Of a stretch of 64,000 nt of DNA, positions 39,588-49,671 are shown piece after piece. The notes under the pieces were generated by a model. That model did not search any database. It was not told the origin of the DNA and worked only from the letters and a program-made list of their open reading frames with translations. The DNA comes from Alkaliflexus imshenetskii DSM 15055 (GTDB taxonomy: Bacteria > Bacteroidota > Bacteroidia > Bacteroidales > Marinilabiliaceae): the NCBI RefSeq assembly GCF_000517065.1, contig NZ_KI912105.1, positions 647,635-711,634 of the forward strand. The letters run 5' to 3'. The translations under genes were made by a program, and so were the position numbers. The stretch's first letter is position 1, and the number at the start of each line of letters is the position of its first letter.

Positions 39588-41564
39588 TTACTTTACAGGC
39601 ACCAATCGTGCAGCCCAACCGCCTCCTGGTGCCATATATACTTTTATGCGCGTATCTGAGGTTACCTCAACCACTTTTCGCTTGTAATCGTTGCCATTTC
39701 TATCGGCATTGATGCCATCTCTAAAAATCTCTGCCTCATACCTGCCATCCTTTAAAAACGAAAAATCAATTTCAATCTCTCTGGATTCCCAACTGGTCAT
39801 TGCGCCTACGTACCAATCTGCACCATTTCGGCGGGCAATGGCCACATACTCGCCTAGTTTTCCGCTAAGCGCCACAGTCTGGTTAAATACAGTGGGGATG
39901 GAAGCAATAAAAGCAGTTGATTCAGGCTCTCGCTTATAGTGTGTAGGATTATCGGCCATCATTGAGAGAGGCGATTCAAATACGACATACATGGCCAACT
40001 GATGACAGCGTGTGCCCTGACTCATTGGCGTGGAATGCACCGCCCGCCAGTTCCATCGGTTGGCATTAATCATGGCGCCTGGCGTATAATCCATGGGGCC
40101 GGCAAGTGCACGGATAAACGGGATGGTCACATCGTATAAAGGCATGTCCAGATAGTCGGTCCACTTGACATTTTCCAAACCATACACACCTTCAAATGTG
40201 ATTACATTGGGATAGGTAAATTGCAGTCCGGTTGGTTTGTAGGCACCATGAAAATTCACCAATTGCTTGTATTGAGCGGCTTTACGTGCCACGCGATAGT
40301 AAAACTCCACGGTTGGCTGATCATCACGATCCATGAAATCAATTTTATATCCGGCAACTCCCATTTTAGAATAGAGCGCCATCACCTTATCCATCTCCTC
40401 ATTAAGTGGCAACCATCCGGCCCAAAGAATGATGCCAACACCCCTGTTTTTGGCATGGGTGATGATGCCTTCCAAATCGATATAGGGCTTAATTTGGAGC
40501 AGACTCTCCTGCTCCGACCAACCTTCATCCAAAATGACGTACTCCACACCATTGTCGGCAGCAAAATCAACATAGTATTTATAGGTTTCGGTATTTACAC
40601 CCGAACGGAAATCCACACCAGTGATATTTAAATCATTCCACCAATCCCAAGCCACTTTTCCGGGTTTAATCCAGGACACATCACCAATCCGGTTGGGAGC
40701 GGCCAATCGTGCAACCAAATCATTGTCGAGCAATTCCACATCGTTTTGGCTTATGGCAATGGCCCGCCATGGATAAGAACGGGTTCCTTTGGTCTTAGCG
40801 ATATAATCTGCCCGTTGTGTAACGATGGACTGAAGATTGTTGTGCCCCCCTCTCACCTCCTCGAGCGGGTATGGCGCAAAACGGCCTCGAAAGCCATTTC
40901 GTTGGTTGTTGATGGTAAGAAACATTCCCGGAAACTCCTCCAAATCCACCTCCGTAATTACAGCTTTACGGTTGTTACCCAACTCTATAAGCAGAGGCAT
41001 GATGATGAGACTATCCGCCACAATGTCATCTAACTTCAATACATCATAAGTACTTTCAAAGGATGTGCTGAAAGGATCGAAAGGACGCGGAACGATGTAA
41101 GGCACCCAGGCTTTCTCACTTGCAGGAAACACCAGATTGGCTTCTTCATCCAAAATATGTATCTCCTTCTTGAAAGATGTATTTAACTGATATGCAACAC
41201 CATCGTCATACACCCGAAAAACAACACCAAGACCATCGCGAAGCGCCAATGTCATTTGGTTATAATGATTAACCACACTGCTTTTGCGGTAAACCGGTGT
41301 TTGAATCACTTGGTTAATACTCTGACGTGTGACGCGTCTCACGCGGGTATTCCTCCCCAAAACACCTTCGTTTTGAACCGAAAGTGAAATATCTGAAGGC
41401 CCCATAACCAAATCACCATTCAAAAAGAGGCTCCAGGTTAAGCGGTCTGCCACATTTACACGAATTTCTATAATTCCGGATGGCGATTGAACTCTGTGTT
41501 CTTCGGCTTGTAGCCAAACCTGTGCAAACATCGAAAACAAAAGCGATAAAACAATTTTCTTCAT
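39588..41564 (-). CDS. GH97 glycosidase, probable retaining alpha-galactosidase
   Basis: 658 residues with a signal peptide (1-20, ending LQA). N-terminal GH97 beta-sandwich, catalytic TIM barrel (VEYVILDEGWSEQ; VGIILWAGWLPLNEEMDK) and C-terminal sandwich. The strand-4 motif GYKIDFMDRDDQ places an Asp (409) where retaining GH97 enzymes have their nucleophile, and ITFEGVYGLENVKW supplies Glu458 and Glu464. The 49-residue spacing between Asp409 and Glu458 fits the retaining branch as I recall it; the inverting SusB branch uses Glu residues instead. Periplasmic removal of terminal alpha-galactose is the likely reaction. It follows a GH2 gene by 24 bp, so the two are co-transcribed. Confidence 0.9.
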   Translation of the reverse strand: MKKIVLSLLFSMFAQVWLQAEEHRVQSPSGIIEIRVNVADRLTWSLFLNGDLVMGPSDISLSVQNEGVLGRNTRVRRVTRQSINQVIQTPVYRKSSVVNHYNQMTLALRDGLGVVFRVYDDGVAYQLNTSFKKEIHILDEEANLVFPASEKAWVPYIVPRPFDPFSTSFESTYDVLKLDDIVADSLIIMPLLIELGNNRKAVITEVDLEEFPGMFLTINNQRNGFRGRFAPYPLEEVRGGHNNLQSIVTQRADYIAKTKGTRSYPWRAIAISQNDVELLDNDLVARLAAPNRIGDVSWIKPGKVAWDWWNDLNITGVDFRSGVNTETYKYYVDFAADNGVEYVILDEGWSEQESLLQIKPYIDLEGIITHAKNRGVGIILWAGWLPLNEEMDKVMALYSKMGVAGYKIDFMDRDDQPTVEFYYRVARKAAQYKQLVNFHGAYKPTGLQFTYPNVITFEGVYGLENVKWTDYLDMPLYDVTIPFIRALAGPMDYTPGAMINANRWNWRAVHSTPMSQGTRCHQLAMYVVFESPLSMMADNPTHYKREPESTAFIASIPTVFNQTVALSGKLGEYVAIARRNGADWYVGAMTSWESREIEIDFSFLKDGRYEAEIFRDGINADRNGNDYKRKVVEVTSDTRIKVYMAPGGGWAARLVPVK

Positions 41565-41588
41565 AGTATAGGGATTATTGAATAAACA

Positions 41589-44450
41589 TTATTGGAGAAA
41601 TGGGCGACGCGGTGCTTTCACGGTTTTAATGACATAACGGACCGAAGTGAGTCCCGGTGAAGAAGCCGAAATGACTACATCACCCTGTTTACCGGTTGAC
41701 TGGATAATAATTTGAGCCAAACCGTTAAATGTTTTTCGTTGCCATTTTTCATGCGCCTGAATAACCTGAACAGCGCCGGGATTGGTATTAACCTCATCCC
41801 ATGGATTAACCTTCACGAAGGGATTAGCAACCACAGTCACGATGTTCTCGCCCGGCCTAACCACATCGCCCGAAAGCTTAAATACAAAATCACGCTGGTT
41901 GTTGTCAAGGTTTTCACCGACAAGGTGCCCGTTTACATAAACAGACTGGTTATTGCCAACACTTCGGAACATCCAATTGAGATTGCCTTTAAGATCATTC
42001 TCGGTTAGATGCAGTGAAGCCCGGTACAATGTAGGCAGGGAACTGCTTCCGGGTGCCAATCCACCATCTGAAAAAGCCGGCTGCCAGTCTGCAACAAAAA
42101 ATTCAGGCATTACAGCTTCGGAGATGTTGACTCCAAATGCTGCCATTTGCTGCCATTTAGAGAAGCTAACTGTCCGCACCTCATCAAAGAATCTACATGG
42201 CTCATGTGAAGTAGGGTCGCCGTTGCCTACACCAATGATTTGAGCAGGCCCCGAAACCTCAAAATAAACCTGATGGTTTGCATCTGGAACTACCCGTCCC
42301 TTGCGATCGACAATCTTAACTGTCACCACCGACACATCTTCAAAATCACCTTTTAGTTCGGCTCTGTGTGGTTCCAGCGCAACACCTGAAGGTGCACCGG
42401 TAGTTTCAACGGTTGTGACCTGCACTCGTTTGCCATTTTTATACCCAACGGCGCGTAAAGTGCCGGGTACGTAATTAACCTGCCATGACAAATGGCCGTT
42501 GCGCTCCATTTTTTGTCGTCCCTGACTGCGATTGTTGACAAATAACTCAACCTCATCGTGATTACTATAAACCCACACATCAATGGGTTCACCTTCTCTA
42601 CCCTTCCAGTTCCAGTGAGGAAGAATGTGCAACACAGGATCATTGGTCCACCACGACTTCAGATAGTAAACATTGTCCTTTGGCAAGCCACATAAATCCA
42701 TCATACCGAAATATGAAACCACCGAGGGAAATCCGAAAGGTGTTGGTTCTCCACGATAATCAAATCCCGTCCAAAGGCACATTCCCGATAAATAATCCCT
42801 ATCGGCATAATGCTTCCAACCATGCTGAATGCTGAAAAAACCAGAAGGCGTATCCCTATCGTATGCAGCCAGATACTGCTTGTCATAATCATCAAAATAG
42901 ATGCCACGAGTGGTGTTTGTAGAGCCTTCCTCGGTACCAAGTGAGGCTTGCCACGGATATTTGGCGTAGTGCGCATCGGTGGATCCATGGCGCAAATAGT
43001 TATAACCCATAACCTCGACCACCGACGAGATGCCATTGCCCCAGGTGCCACTCACAGCAGCATTGATAGGCCTTGTGGTATCAAACTGTTTGGCATAGGC
43101 CTGCATATACTCAGCCATTCGGGCACCACGCTCATTGCCTTCAATGGCCCATTCTTCATTGCCAATTGACCAGAGAACCACACTCGGATGATTGCGATCA
43201 CGTATCATCAGTCGGCGGAGATGATCCAGAATCTCATCGGTGGTTCCCATCAGGCGGTTTTCGTTGAGGATGAGCATCCCAACACGATCAGCAGCTTCGA
43301 GCAGTGCCGGAGAAGGTGGATAATGCGCCGTGCGGTAAGCATTATTACCCATATATTTTAACTGTATCAGGCGCCACTCATGCAATCCATCGGGGATGGC
43401 AGTGCCTACCCCGGCATGGTTCTGATGGTTGTTTGAACCCTTAATCTTCACATGCCTGCCGTTGAGGAAGAAACCTCTGTCGGGCGTCCACTCGATGGTA
43501 CGAATGCCAAAAGTGGTGCGGTAAGTATCAACCACTGCATCATTTTGAATCACATGTGAATGCAGCTCATACAAATTGGGTGTATCTAAATCCCACAACA
43601 TTGGATTGTCAACAGTGAATTTCATGGTGAACTCGTCAGTAAACATGGCAGCAAGTGAGATATTCTCCATTACAGCCGAAGCTACCACATTGCCATTGGC
43701 AGCCACAATTTGGTTACGTATGTCAAAGGTTTTACCTTCAAGAGCTTTGTTAAGCACTTTTACCCTGGCGGTTACCTCAGCAGCATTATCACTTACCTCG
43801 GTGGTGACGAACGCGCCGTATTGAGGCACATGCAGTGGATTTGTCTTGGTTAGCCAAACGTGACGGTATATACCAGCCCCTTCATAAAACCAACCCTCTT
43901 CCATAGATGCATCCACCCTAACAGCTATTACATTGTTACCGCCAAAATTCAGGTATTCGGTTACATCAAACGAGAAACTCGTGTAGCCACTTGGATCATT
44001 GCCACAATAAAAACCGTTTACCCAAACACGGGCATCGCGATACACACCATCAAACTCAATGAATATGCGCTTGTCGTCGTCCTCAACCGGCAAATGAAAA
44101 TTCTTACGATACCAGCCCACACTCGATTCCGGAAATCCTGGTCCGATGGCTTTATAGCCGTGACTGTGGCTGGCATTCTCAGCAAATCCGGCCTCAACGG
44201 CCCAGTCATGTGGCAGATTGAGCGAACGCCAGGTGCGATCGTCAAAGTCGGGAGAGGCTGCACCATCGCCATATCCGGCCTTGGCAAGATAGGTGAAATA
44301 GGATGTACCCACATTAAAATCCTTCTCCACATCGGCCGCATGGCCAAAAGCAAATTTCCAGTCATAATTCATCAAAAGCCTTTCGCGGGGCGAAGCCGCT
44401 AACGCAATGGCGATAAAAATCAAACACAGGGAGGCAAAACTCTTCTTCAT
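41589..44450 (-). CDS. GH2 beta-galactosidase-like glycosidase
   Basis: 953 residues with a signal peptide (1-19). The sugar-binding domain (DWKFAFGHAADVEKDFNVG ... LPHDWAVEAGF) and the immunoglobulin-like domain precede the TIM barrel. The acid/base Glu432 is in WSIGNEEW and the nucleophile Glu507 is in LGTEEGS. C-terminal beta domains are present (DUF4982- and invasin-like, PHRAELKGDFEDVSVVTVKIVDRKG). Sugar specificity (beta-galactoside, beta-mannoside or beta-glucuronide) is not settled by the sequence; beta-galactosidase is the commonest. First gene of a pair with GH97. A TACATTTG -7 box and GGTGATATGT repeats lie upstream. Confidence 0.9.
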   Translation of the reverse strand: MKKSFASLCLIFIAIALAASPRERLLMNYDWKFAFGHAADVEKDFNVGTSYFTYLAKAGYGDGAASPDFDDRTWRSLNLPHDWAVEAGFAENASHSHGYKAIGPGFPESSVGWYRKNFHLPVEDDDKRIFIEFDGVYRDARVWVNGFYCGNDPSGYTSFSFDVTEYLNFGGNNVIAVRVDASMEEGWFYEGAGIYRHVWLTKTNPLHVPQYGAFVTTEVSDNAAEVTARVKVLNKALEGKTFDIRNQIVAANGNVVASAVMENISLAAMFTDEFTMKFTVDNPMLWDLDTPNLYELHSHVIQNDAVVDTYRTTFGIRTIEWTPDRGFFLNGRHVKIKGSNNHQNHAGVGTAIPDGLHEWRLIQLKYMGNNAYRTAHYPPSPALLEAADRVGMLILNENRLMGTTDEILDHLRRLMIRDRNHPSVVLWSIGNEEWAIEGNERGARMAEYMQAYAKQFDTTRPINAAVSGTWGNGISSVVEVMGYNYLRHGSTDAHYAKYPWQASLGTEEGSTNTTRGIYFDDYDKQYLAAYDRDTPSGFFSIQHGWKHYADRDYLSGMCLWTGFDYRGEPTPFGFPSVVSYFGMMDLCGLPKDNVYYLKSWWTNDPVLHILPHWNWKGREGEPIDVWVYSNHDEVELFVNNRSQGRQKMERNGHLSWQVNYVPGTLRAVGYKNGKRVQVTTVETTGAPSGVALEPHRAELKGDFEDVSVVTVKIVDRKGRVVPDANHQVYFEVSGPAQIIGVGNGDPTSHEPCRFFDEVRTVSFSKWQQMAAFGVNISEAVMPEFFVADWQPAFSDGGLAPGSSSLPTLYRASLHLTENDLKGNLNWMFRSVGNNQSVYVNGHLVGENLDNNQRDFVFKLSGDVVRPGENIVTVVANPFVKVNPWDEVNTNPGAVQVIQAHEKWQRKTFNGLAQIIIQSTGKQGDVVISASSPGLTSVRYVIKTVKAPRRPFLQ

Positions 44451-44512
44451 TCAGTTTGTATTTATAAGTTTAATGCTGAAGTTCAACTAAAATTAACATA
44501 TAATCTCTCACA

Positions 44513-44520
44513 CAAATGTA
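44513..44520 (-). promoter_or_regulatory. Candidate -7 promoter box of the GH2-GH97 operon
   Basis: On the minus strand the sequence is TACATTTG, an exact match to the Bacteroidota -7 consensus TAnnTTTG, 62 bp before the GH2 start. A -33 TTTG at the right distance is only approximate (TTTA). Confidence 0.5.
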
Positions 44521-44543
44521 TTTTAACAAAACAAAAATTTAAA

Positions 44544-44621
44544 GGTGATATGTTTTTAGCTTAAGGATTGTTTGTATTTAATAGCTGTTGAAATGTTCAC
44601 GACAAGGGGGTGATATGTCAC
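44544..44621. promoter_or_regulatory. Direct repeats GGTGATATGT upstream of GH2
   Basis: The 10-mer GGTGATATGT occurs at 44544-44553 and again at 44609-44618, 65 bp apart, about six helical turns. The second copy continues as TGTCAC. A related motif lies upstream of the other GH2 gene (55996-56052). This could be the binding site of the HTCS AraC domain. The gap is otherwise A/T-rich. Confidence 0.4.
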
Positions 44622-44738
44622 AATCAATGGCAGCTAAGAACTAAATCTCAAAACATTACAATCTAGTGAGATTATTGAAATGTAACAAATGGTAATTTGA
44701 GGCGGAGAGTGGAGATTGGTTATGATATTGTTATCTGT

Positions 44739-45938
44739 CTATTTTAGAGATTTGAGTTCAACATCACTTGTCTTAAAGTATCCAACATTAATAGTTGAAT
44801 CATTTCTTTGTATTGTATTTTCAATTCCAAAATAGACATATCTGGGAATCTTTATTCCGCTTTCAACCATTTCAGAATAAAAGGCATCCAGTAAGCTTAG
44901 TAACTTGATTGCCTCATTACCATTCTGATACTTATAGTAATCGGTTGTGTCTGGAATTACAATCATGAAATCTTTCGAGGTGTTGTCTGTAATCTTTGCA
45001 AACAGGAATATGGAATGGTTTTCATTATCTATACTCTTACCGGAATCAGACAATAGGCCATTTTCAGAGAGTAAATTATAGGCCATACTAATTCGAATAT
45101 CAGTCCCTTTGCTATATCGCCCATCAGGATAGATTATTATGGCATACGGAATCCCTGCAAATTCAAATAAAGCTCTGGTTTTTGCTTCATTTTTTGATAA
45201 CAATTGTATTCCCGTTGGGTTGTTTTTTTCTAAATAATTCCGCCATTGTTTTTCGCCATCGAGGGCTATATCAACAAAAACAATGTTTGCACTGTCTTTA
45301 AAATCATTCTTTAATTTTTCCAAAGCAGGCTTCTCTTTGATGCAAGGCTTACACCATGTAGCCCAAAATGTTACATAAACAGTTTTTCCTTTGAGACTTT
45401 GAAGTTGAAAATCATTATTGTTGACATCCTTGAATGTATGTTTTGGTAACATGTCGGATTTTCCCTTTGTGAAATCCCATAATACAATCGCATTTTGCAA
45501 TTCATCATTATGGTAACTTATCTCTTTTGTTTTCCTGATAATTAAGGGTTGAGATAGCAGAAAATAGCCAAACAAAGCAATTAAAACGCAGAACGATAGC
45601 AGCCGATACTTTTTTTCAAACTCTTTTCGTGTTATGAATAAACCGATGGTTGCAAAAAGAATTACAAAAATGAAAAAAGGAAAATATATGCTTCTCATTG
45701 GAACGCATACCAAAAGAGAAATATATAAAAGAGGTATCCATTGTAACGGTGTTTTACTGTTTATTATACCAGAGATATAAAAACCGGAAGCTATAATTAG
45801 CAGTTGAACCCATTTTAATGAAGGATAGTCCTGTATAAATACCAGATTGTCGAGAATGTGGATAACAAGGTAAAAAGGAATTAAGATGGCGAATATTCCT
45901 GCTGTAATTTTAATTGTTGTTGTAATTACGTTTTTCAT
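44739..45938 (-). CDS. Membrane-anchored TlpA/thioredoxin-like protein
   Basis: 399 residues. About four to five N-terminal membrane helices (about 9-30, 40-60, 65-80, 85-102, 114-130) are followed by a thioredoxin domain (about 165-290) with the active motif WCKPC (Cys196, Cys199) and the cis-Pro region GIPYAIIIYPDG. A C-terminal extension of about 100 residues follows with no motif I recognise (NHSIFLFAKITDNTSKDFMIVIPDTTDYYKY). It probably reduces or exchanges disulfides outside the cytoplasm. More A/T-rich than the genes on either side, which suggests different origin. No linked partner gene. Confidence 0.82.
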   Translation of the reverse strand: MKNVITTTIKITAGIFAILIPFYLVIHILDNLVFIQDYPSLKWVQLLIIASGFYISGIINSKTPLQWIPLLYISLLVCVPMRSIYFPFFIFVILFATIGLFITRKEFEKKYRLLSFCVLIALFGYFLLSQPLIIRKTKEISYHNDELQNAIVLWDFTKGKSDMLPKHTFKDVNNNDFQLQSLKGKTVYVTFWATWCKPCIKEKPALEKLKNDFKDSANIVFVDIALDGEKQWRNYLEKNNPTGIQLLSKNEAKTRALFEFAGIPYAIIIYPDGRYSKGTDIRISMAYNLLSENGLLSDSGKSIDNENHSIFLFAKITDNTSKDFMIVIPDTTDYYKYQNGNEAIKLLSLLDAFYSEMVESGIKIPRYVYFGIENTIQRNDSTINVGYFKTSDVELKSLK

Positions 45939-46100
45939 TTTGAACGGATTAGAAGGTCGGCTTAGCTTAATTCCATGGGATATTTACACCACACAAGCGT
46001 ATCTCAAATATACATATTTGTCAAGGCAATACTTGGATATCTCATGGGCTTTTGCTGAATGGTGCAAAACTTTCACAGATTACCCCTTTACCAATCACAT

Positions 46101-46149
46101 AAAAAAAGATGGAAAGACTCCCGAAACGATATCAGGAATCTTTCCATCT
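46101..46149 (-). terminator. Rho-independent terminator of the PEP carboxylase gene
   Basis: On the minus strand AGATGGAAAGATTCCT pairs with GGGAGTCTTTCCATCT around a 12-base loop, followed by TTTTTT. It starts 27 bp after the PEP carboxylase stop. Confidence 0.82.
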
Positions 46150-46175
46150 CTAAACCAGCCCGGAAGAAAAAAGTA

Positions 46176-48932
46176 TCAACCGGTATTCTTGACACCTCCG
46201 GATATGGCGGTGGTTATCATCAGTAATTTGTTAAGCAACGATTCGGCCATCACAGCATCCGAATCTTTAACAGCACGCCACTCCTGCAACTTACTCACCT
46301 GCATTTGGTGCAACGTTAACAGTGGTTTGCGGCGACGGTTAATGTTTTCAAGCAAACTCACCCGGCGACTCTCGGTATGGTCGCCAAGCAATGCTGCCAC
46401 CTGATTGACACTCTCCGTGTGTTCAGATAATATTTTCTTTAAAAACTCATCCCGTAATGCTTCATCCACCACAAGTCCGGCATAATCGGTCATTAAACCC
46501 ACATCGGCATTAAGCAGGTTGGTCTCGATATGAATAAGCGTATAGCGCAAAAATGGCCACTTCTGTGCATGCTCCTTTAGTTGCTGATACAACTCCGGTG
46601 CCTCCTTCTGCATGGTACGCAATCCATTGCCAACGCCATACCACGCTGTTAAGTTAAAGCGAGACTGTTTCCAGCTGAACACCCACGGAATGGCGCGCAA
46701 ATCAGCCAACGTGCGTTGACCGGTGCGGCGTGAAGGACGCGACCCAATGCGGCTCTGCTCCACCACGTCGATGGGTGTACATTGGCTATAGAATTTAATA
46801 AACTCAGGATGTTTAATCAGTTCCTGATAGTGCGACAAAGAGAGATTGGCCAGATAATCCAGTGCCTCAAAGGGATATTGTCTCTCCTTGTATGGATACA
46901 TCTGATAGCCGGTTTGCAACGCTGCCCCCGAAAGCAACATTTCAAGATTGTATGTGGCATTCACGAGGTTGGCAAATTGCTGTGCGATGGCCTCTCCCTG
47001 CACGGTAAGTTTAATTTCGCCACTAAAAGTACCCAAAGGCATACTATCCAGAAAGCGATGATACTTGCCTCCTCCCCTACTGATGGTGCCACCAATACCA
47101 TGGAAATACCGAAGATAGATGCCATGTTCACGTGCCACTTTGGTAAGCGAAATTTCGGCCTGATGAATGTTCCAACGACTGGCAACAATACCACCATCCT
47201 TATTGCTGTCGCTATAACCAAGCATCACCTCCTGCACAGGCGGGAGGAGCGCACGCTGCACTTTGGTTACCGGATGCGACAGAAAACTGTCAAGGATTCC
47301 CGGAGAGTTGTGCAAATCTTCGATGGTTTCGAACAATGGCACCACTTGCAGGGGTAATCCTTTTAAACCAACCTCCCGCATAAAGAGGTAAACGATGAGT
47401 AAATCGCTCAGCCCCCGGGTCATACTCACAATAAGCGATCCTATTCCCTCATGGCCATATCTGGTGATATGCTCTTTGATGGCACGGTAACAGGCCAACA
47501 CCTGATCGGCTTCCGGTCCAACTACAGTATCAGGAACCACAAAGGGACGGTTGCTTTTTAGCTCCTCGGTAAGGAAACGCACTTTTTTCTCCTCATCCCA
47601 CTTGGTATATTCGTAATCGGCACACGAAGCAGACTTAAGCATTTGCTCAAGTGCCTTGTCGTGAAACGCGCTGTTCTGTCTGATGTCTAAACGAGCCAGA
47701 TGAAAACCGAAACACTTCACCTGACGCTCCACCGGAAACAGGAAGGTTTCAGCTATCTTATGGGCACCAATTTCGGTAAGACTGTTACGCAGAAAACGCA
47801 AATCGTCCTGAAGCTGTGATGCAGACGCATACCATGTGCCCTCCAGCCCAAACTTATCGTTACGGGTGTTTTCCAGTTTAACATTGAGCAAATTCAGATA
47901 CTGCCGCCAGGGTTCATGATTGTTTCTGCTCACAGCAGCTTCACCCTCAGCACCCAGAATATTCTTCATCTGGCTGATGCGTCCCAGAAGTTCTTCGGGG
48001 ATGGGGTTACGATAATCGGAAAAACTCATTTCGGCAGCCAGTTGCGTCATTTGAGCCGACAGCAGATTTAATGCAGCAAAGCGGTGCTCCATTAGCGTGC
48101 GGCGTGTGACATCGGCCGTAACGTACGGGTGACCATCGCGGTCGCCACCCACCCAACTTCCAAAAGACAAAGTAGGGTAATTATCGGGGTCGCGCATGGT
48201 TTTGCGGTTAAAACCAAATGATTTCCAGGTATATTTCAGTCGCTTATCACTAAGCATAAGCGCTTCGGGAAATACGCGGGTAAAATAGTGAAGCACACTG
48301 TTACGCTCGGAACTCACATCCGGCTTTTCGAGATAGACCTCACCGCTACGCCACCAACGTTCCAGAAGAGCACGTATGGTTTCATTAATCACCTGACGCT
48401 CGGTTTCGGACCAGATGGCGTTTTCCTTTTTAACCAGAAGCAGATAGAGTTCGCGGTGCAATTCAAGTATTGATGTTCGCTTGGCCTCGGTGGGATGCGC
48501 CGTTAATACCGGCATAATATGCACTTTGGGAAGCAAAGCAGCAATCTGGCTTTCGTCAAGTCCCTGTTTTTGCCACTTGGTAAACGTTTCGGCCCAGGAA
48601 CCACGGATGGAAGCAGCACCAACCCGGTTTTCCAGTTTACGGCGAAATTGCACAGCGGCATTCTCTTCCACAAGGTTCATCAGCTGAAACAAAATACTTA
48701 GTCCCTGAACCAGCTTCTCTTCTGACATATTGTACTTCTGCGTGATATCCTCCGGATTGTCGTCATTGATGGATGATATCAGTTTGGCAACTGCATCTTC
48801 CTTCAAATCCTTAAGCACCTCTTTCAGATATACACTTACAGATGCCAAATCTTTGCTGATTTTCTGCAAACCTTCGGTCTCAATCTGTTGCTTGGCTTGA
48901 GCTATTTCCAACTCAGACAGTTCTTTCTTCAT
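46176..48932 (-). CDS. ppc: Phosphoenolpyruvate carboxylase
   Basis: 918 residues, normal for the bacterial enzyme. Family motifs include the catalytic-His segment VLTAHPTEAKRTS, FGSWVGGDRDGHPYVTADVT, LQVVPLFETIEDL, the region GYSDSNKDGGIVASRW, and FHGIGGTISRGGG. The C-terminal end is MITTAISGGVKNTG. It converts phosphoenolpyruvate and bicarbonate to oxaloacetate, refilling the TCA cycle in the cytoplasm. It stands alone, with its own terminator, in the middle of an otherwise glycan-related region, so it looks like a housekeeping gene between two PUL segments. Confidence 0.96.
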   Translation of the reverse strand: MKKELSELEIAQAKQQIETEGLQKISKDLASVSVYLKEVLKDLKEDAVAKLISSINDDNPEDITQKYNMSEEKLVQGLSILFQLMNLVEENAAVQFRRKLENRVGAASIRGSWAETFTKWQKQGLDESQIAALLPKVHIMPVLTAHPTEAKRTSILELHRELYLLLVKKENAIWSETERQVINETIRALLERWWRSGEVYLEKPDVSSERNSVLHYFTRVFPEALMLSDKRLKYTWKSFGFNRKTMRDPDNYPTLSFGSWVGGDRDGHPYVTADVTRRTLMEHRFAALNLLSAQMTQLAAEMSFSDYRNPIPEELLGRISQMKNILGAEGEAAVSRNNHEPWRQYLNLLNVKLENTRNDKFGLEGTWYASASQLQDDLRFLRNSLTEIGAHKIAETFLFPVERQVKCFGFHLARLDIRQNSAFHDKALEQMLKSASCADYEYTKWDEEKKVRFLTEELKSNRPFVVPDTVVGPEADQVLACYRAIKEHITRYGHEGIGSLIVSMTRGLSDLLIVYLFMREVGLKGLPLQVVPLFETIEDLHNSPGILDSFLSHPVTKVQRALLPPVQEVMLGYSDSNKDGGIVASRWNIHQAEISLTKVAREHGIYLRYFHGIGGTISRGGGKYHRFLDSMPLGTFSGEIKLTVQGEAIAQQFANLVNATYNLEMLLSGAALQTGYQMYPYKERQYPFEALDYLANLSLSHYQELIKHPEFIKFYSQCTPIDVVEQSRIGSRPSRRTGQRTLADLRAIPWVFSWKQSRFNLTAWYGVGNGLRTMQKEAPELYQQLKEHAQKWPFLRYTLIHIETNLLNADVGLMTDYAGLVVDEALRDEFLKKILSEHTESVNQVAALLGDHTESRRVSLLENINRRRKPLLTLHQMQVSKLQEWRAVKDSDAVMAESLLNKLLMITTAISGGVKNTG

Positions 48933-49317
48933 TTTTAAATAATGGATTGTTAAGCAGATAAAACCCGAACAACATTATTATCCTCCGGATTAACCGTTTC
49001 GTTCCTTTAAAACATGAGAAAAATACAGCATCTAAGTTGAAAACAAAAGCGCCTTTCTGCTTTTTTTGTTTTTTTAGGAATATTGGCATTGAGGGAGGCA
49101 CAATCCGCTAGCAACAAAGAGTCTGGAAAATGTCGAAACTTGAGCTACAAGTTTTCTCAAGCTGCTTGACCACACTTTGTCAATGTGTCATACCAAGTAA
49201 AGATCAGATGACGATCCAAGTAAGTTGTACAAAATTGAAAAAAGCCATTCTGCAAGAAAAAACCTTGACTTAGGTTTCCTTTTGTGAAACTTGTTTGATA
49301 TTTTTGCGAATAAGATT
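48933..49317. other. Divergent region between ppc and higBA
   Basis: 385 bp. On the left it holds the ppc upstream region and on the right the higBA promoter. An inverted repeat, GTTTC (49274-49278) and GAAAC (49286-49290), lies about 30 bp before higB and could be the antitoxin operator. TATTTTTG at 49299-49306 fits TAnnTTTG, but is very close to the start codon. No gene seen. Confidence 0.4.
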
Positions 49318-49650
49318 ATGAAAGTACATTTAATTAAAAAACAATCGATTGAGGACTATGTCTTAAGAAATGCCAGAAGTAAGGCATCATTCGAGATTTG
49401 GTTATCTATTATTAAACGAGTTGATTGGGCAGAACCTAATGAAATTATTACAACTTTCAATAGTGCTGATATTCTCGGTAACGGTTCAGATAGAGTAGTA
49501 TTTAATATTGGAGGAAATAATTACAGGCTGATTTGTAAATATCACTTTGGGAATTCGAGAGTGCATCTATTTATTAAGTGGATTGGAACTTCTGCACAAT
49601 ATACAAAACTATGCAATGAGGGAAAACAGTACGAGATTGATGTTTATTAA
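49318..49650 (+). CDS. higB: HigB-type mRNA interferase toxin
   Basis: 110 residues from the ATG at 49318. It matches the HigB_toxin family (MKVHLIKKQSIEDYVLRNARSKASFEIWLSIIKRVDW ... NYRLICKYHFGNSRVHLFIKWIGTSAQYTKL), a RelE-like fold with basic residues that cleaves mRNA on the ribosome. It is followed 21 bp later by an XRE-type antitoxin gene, in the toxin-first order typical of HigBA. A/T-rich base use compared with ppc and the GH95-like gene suggests recent acquisition. Confidence 0.9.
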   Translation: MKVHLIKKQSIEDYVLRNARSKASFEIWLSIIKRVDWAEPNEIITTFNSADILGNGSDRVVFNIGGNNYRLICKYHFGNSRVHLFIKWIGTSAQYTKLCNEGKQYEIDVY

Positions 49651-49671
49651 TTGTAATTTAAAAGGTTAAAT

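Noticed and set aside
48933-49101. Upstream-extended start of the PEP carboxylase region (62-residue frame)
   Set aside because: It overlaps only the first codons of ppc in another frame and has no homology or start signal.
49273-49306. Full -33/-7 promoter for higBA
   Set aside because: TATTTTTG fits the -7 box, but a TTTG at the right distance is missing and the box is only 12 bp from the start codon.
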